The notes beneath the pieces are model-generated. The model was given only the letters and a program-made list of their open reading frames with translations. It did no database searches and was not told the origin of the DNA. This document shows positions 61,498-63,146 of a DNA stretch of 63,146 nt, piece by piece. The position numbers were made by a program, and so were the translations under genes. The stretch comes from CAZUGA01 sp964619885 (GTDB lineage Bacteria; Pseudomonadota; Gammaproteobacteria; Methylococcales; UBA1147): contig CAZUGA010000025.1 in NCBI GenBank assembly GCA_964619885.1, forward strand, positions 1-63,146. The letters run 5' to 3'. Each line of letters opens with the position of its first letter. Position 1 is the first letter of the stretch.

Positions 61498-62703
61498 TTG
61501 AATATTCCCGACGAATCTGTAACAAAAGTTACTCTGAATCAGAAAACATTAACCCTTCTGGGTACCGCTCACGTGTCGCGCGCCAGCGTAGAACAGGTAG
61601 AATGGTTGCTCTCAGAAAATGAATATGATGCGGTCGCAGTGGAATTGTGCGCAAACCGGCACCACGCAATGATTGATCCCGATAGAATCGCAAAGATGGA
61701 TTTATTCCAGGTATTGCGTGACGGAAAATCCACTGTAGTCATCGCCAACCTCGCGTTGGGCGCTTACCAACAACGGATCGCTGATGAAGTAGGAGTTGAA
61801 CCGGGGGCAGAAATGCGCATGGCCGTACGCCTTGCCGACGAGCAGAATATTCCATTGCTATTGATCGACCGAGAAATATCCACAACATTAAAACGCGCTT
61901 ATAGAAATGTCCCTTGGTGGCAAAGGATGACTTTGATATCTGGACTTTTAGCGAGCGTCATAAGCAACGAAAAAGTTACAGAAGAAGAAATCGAAAGTTT
62001 GAAGGAAGGCGATCTTTTAGAATCTGCGTTGAGTCAATTTGCAGAGCAAAACAAACAGCTCTTCGAACCGTTGATAGAAGAAAGAGATAAATTTATGGTT
62101 GCAACGCTTCAATCTAAACTGAACGACACCGACTATAAAAATATTTTAGTCGTAGTCGGCGCTGGGCATGTAAAAGGAATGGCCCAACAATTAGCAAAAA
62201 ATCAACCCGGCATTGAGCAAGTCGAACAGACAATCTACTCGCTTAATCAAATACCCAAACGTAGCCGCTGGCCGAAATTGATTCCTTGGTTTATCGTGGC
62301 GTTAATTTTAATTGGTTTTGGCATAGGTTTCGCCCGCAACACAGATCTTGGATTTAACATGATTTTAGATTGGGTTTTTATCAATGGCGGGCTGTCAGCT
62401 TTGGGCGCTACGCTGGCTACCGCCCACCCAATCACAATACTAGTCGCATTTATAGCAGCGCCGCTAACTTCCTTAAATCCAATGATCGGCGCAGGCATCG
62501 TAACGGCGGGTGTGGAGCTATTCCTAAGAAAACCGGAAGTGGGAGACTTTTCTAAACTTCGATCTGACGTAACAAAGCTTAGAGGCTGGTGGCACAATCG
62601 GGTAGCACGAACACTATTGGTGTTCGTGTTTAGCACCATGGGATCAGCGATAGGAACCTACGTTGCCGGATTTCGAATCGCCGAAAAACTTTCGGGCGGC
62701 TAA
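61498..62703 (+). CDS. TraB/GumN-family membrane protein
   Basis: The 401-residue protein has the N-terminal TraB domain (LTLLGTAHVSRASVEQV, AVELCANRHHAM, DREISTTLKRAY, VVVGAGHVKGMAQQL; about 10-240). Its conserved histidines and glutamate recall a metallopeptidase-like site. A C-terminal membrane part with several helices (about 260-400) follows. The family is named after a pheromone-shutdown protein; its bacterial function is unclear. The frame has no ATG near its start; TTG 61498 is the assigned start, with no good ribosome binding site, so the true start is uncertain. Confidence 0.85.
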   Translation: MNIPDESVTKVTLNQKTLTLLGTAHVSRASVEQVEWLLSENEYDAVAVELCANRHHAMIDPDRIAKMDLFQVLRDGKSTVVIANLALGAYQQRIADEVGVEPGAEMRMAVRLADEQNIPLLLIDREISTTLKRAYRNVPWWQRMTLISGLLASVISNEKVTEEEIESLKEGDLLESALSQFAEQNKQLFEPLIEERDKFMVATLQSKLNDTDYKNILVVVGAGHVKGMAQQLAKNQPGIEQVEQTIYSLNQIPKRSRWPKLIPWFIVALILIGFGIGFARNTDLGFNMILDWVFINGGLSALGATLATAHPITILVAFIAAPLTSLNPMIGAGIVTAGVELFLRKPEVGDFSKLRSDVTKLRGWWHNRVARTLLVFVFSTMGSAIGTYVAGFRIAEKLSGG

Positions 62704-62766
62704 AAAGCAACTCGTCACGAAGGAACACGAGACTACCAAAACTTAGGTTGGACAAACTTACATTGA

Positions 62767-62786
62767 TAAGCTCAGATTTGAGCTTA
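62767..62786. terminator. hairpin between convergent genes
   Basis: A perfect eight-base stem TAAGCTCA/TGAGCTTA with a four-base loop lies between the convergent TraB-family gene and the HD-GYP fragment, overlapping the stop of the latter. Neither strand has a T-run after it, so it may be a weak terminator or an mRNA-protecting hairpin. Confidence 0.35.
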
Positions 62787-63146
62787 CAAATTCCAGATTT
62801 TCAAAGGATCTACAGATTCGGGTAAATTCGGATTGCACATCTCGGTGATTTTGAATAGCGTTTGACTACAATCTCGCTCGTGCGGGCTTTCATAAATACC
62901 CCCACGAGGACTTATCAAGCTATAGACGATAGGTGCTGTCGAATCTCGATTATTCTTAACCACGGCTCGCTTTGTCACCACTGCCGTATCTCCGTTCGCC
63001 AATCGAACATAGGCTCCCGGCGGGAATACTCCTACTTCACGAATCAAATGGGTCGCCAAACTCTCGTCGACTTGTTCACCACGTTTTTCAAAAGTAAGCG
63101 TCCAGCGCAACCACCTAGATTTTATTATGGTTGATCTGATTGATGT
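62784..63146 (-). CDS. C-terminal fragment of an HD-GYP-type phosphodiesterase (partial)
   Basis: The frame runs from a stop at 62784 leftward-transcribed out of the right window edge, with 121 codons visible and no in-frame stop to the edge. The visible C-terminal part contains GEQVDESLATHLIREVGVFPPGAYVRLANGDTAVV, a tail often following HD-GYP c-di-GMP phosphodiesterase domains. The HD-GYP catalytic domain itself would lie beyond the window. The family assignment rests on this tail alone. Confidence 0.6.
   Translation of the reverse strand, partial: TSIRSTIIKSRWLRWTLTFEKRGEQVDESLATHLIREVGVFPPGAYVRLANGDTAVVTKRAVVKNNRDSTAPIVYSLISPRGGIYESPHERDCSQTLFKITEMCNPNLPESVDPLKIWNL

Overview
The window is a chromosomal segment of a gammaproteobacterium with moderate to low GC. 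This rests on conserved gene strings: an initiator tRNA followed by rimP-nusA-infB-rbfA-truB-rpsO-pnp; nrdR-ribD-ribE-ribB-ribH-nusB-thiL-pgpA; and gyrA-serC-pheA-hisC-tyrA-aroA-cmk-rpsA-ihfB-lapA-lapB. AceK beside Icd, EttA and a class I fumarase fit the same group. No rRNA, IS element, prophage or CRISPR array is visible. Genus and species cannot be named from the sequence alone.

Layout. (1) 1-9.8 kb is accessory: a CHASE2-type membrane sensor, then an AT-rich surface-polysaccharide block with three GT4 glycosyltransferases, a methyltransferase, a DUF6492 protein and a GT32 enzyme, followed by a small membrane protein and about 0.8 kb of gene-poor DNA. (2) 9.8-15.3 kb holds a DUF2914 protein, the 2-oxoglutarate dehydrogenase E2 gene odhB, an E3-like gene lacking key catalytic residues, and class I fumarase; no E1 gene (odhA) lies beside odhB. 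(3) 15.4-19.4 kb carries adk, pgsA, uvrC and a family-5 uracil-DNA glycosylase. (4) 19.4-28.2 kb is the tRNA-fMet to pnp translation/RNA operon with recognisable promoters and tandem terminators. (5) 28.5-34.4 kb is the riboflavin/nusB/thiL operon. (6) 34.7-37.3 kb is ettA overlapped by a DUF815 ATPase gene. (7) 37.5-50.5 kb is the long gyrA to lapB block (DNA gyrase, serine and aromatic amino acid synthesis, ribosomal protein S1, IHF-beta, LPS control). (8) 50.9-54.5 kb has an EamA transporter, a Nudix hydrolase, an AlkB-like dioxygenase and isocitrate lyase. (9) 55-58 kb is icd-aceK, which controls the isocitrate branch point. (10) 58.2-60.7 kb is the most intriguing unit: two tandem DUF1538 membrane proteins followed by a PII-like protein and a two-CBS-domain protein, which look like a nucleotide-regulated transport system of unknown substrate. 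(11) 61-63.1 kb holds a cold-shock protein, a TraB-family membrane protein and the C-terminal part of an apparent HD-GYP protein cut by the window edge.

Physiologically, the window encodes isocitrate lyase, isocitrate dehydrogenase with its phosphorylatable serine, and AceK. The 2-oxoglutarate dehydrogenase parts look incomplete: E2 intact, E1 absent from the usual site, and the adjacent E3 homologue lacking one redox cysteine and the acid partner of the catalytic histidine. Unless intact copies exist elsewhere, oxidative flux past 2-oxoglutarate could be limited and the glyoxylate shunt correspondingly important. The two best targets for follow-up are this odhB/E3-like pair and the DUF1538-PII-CBS cluster.
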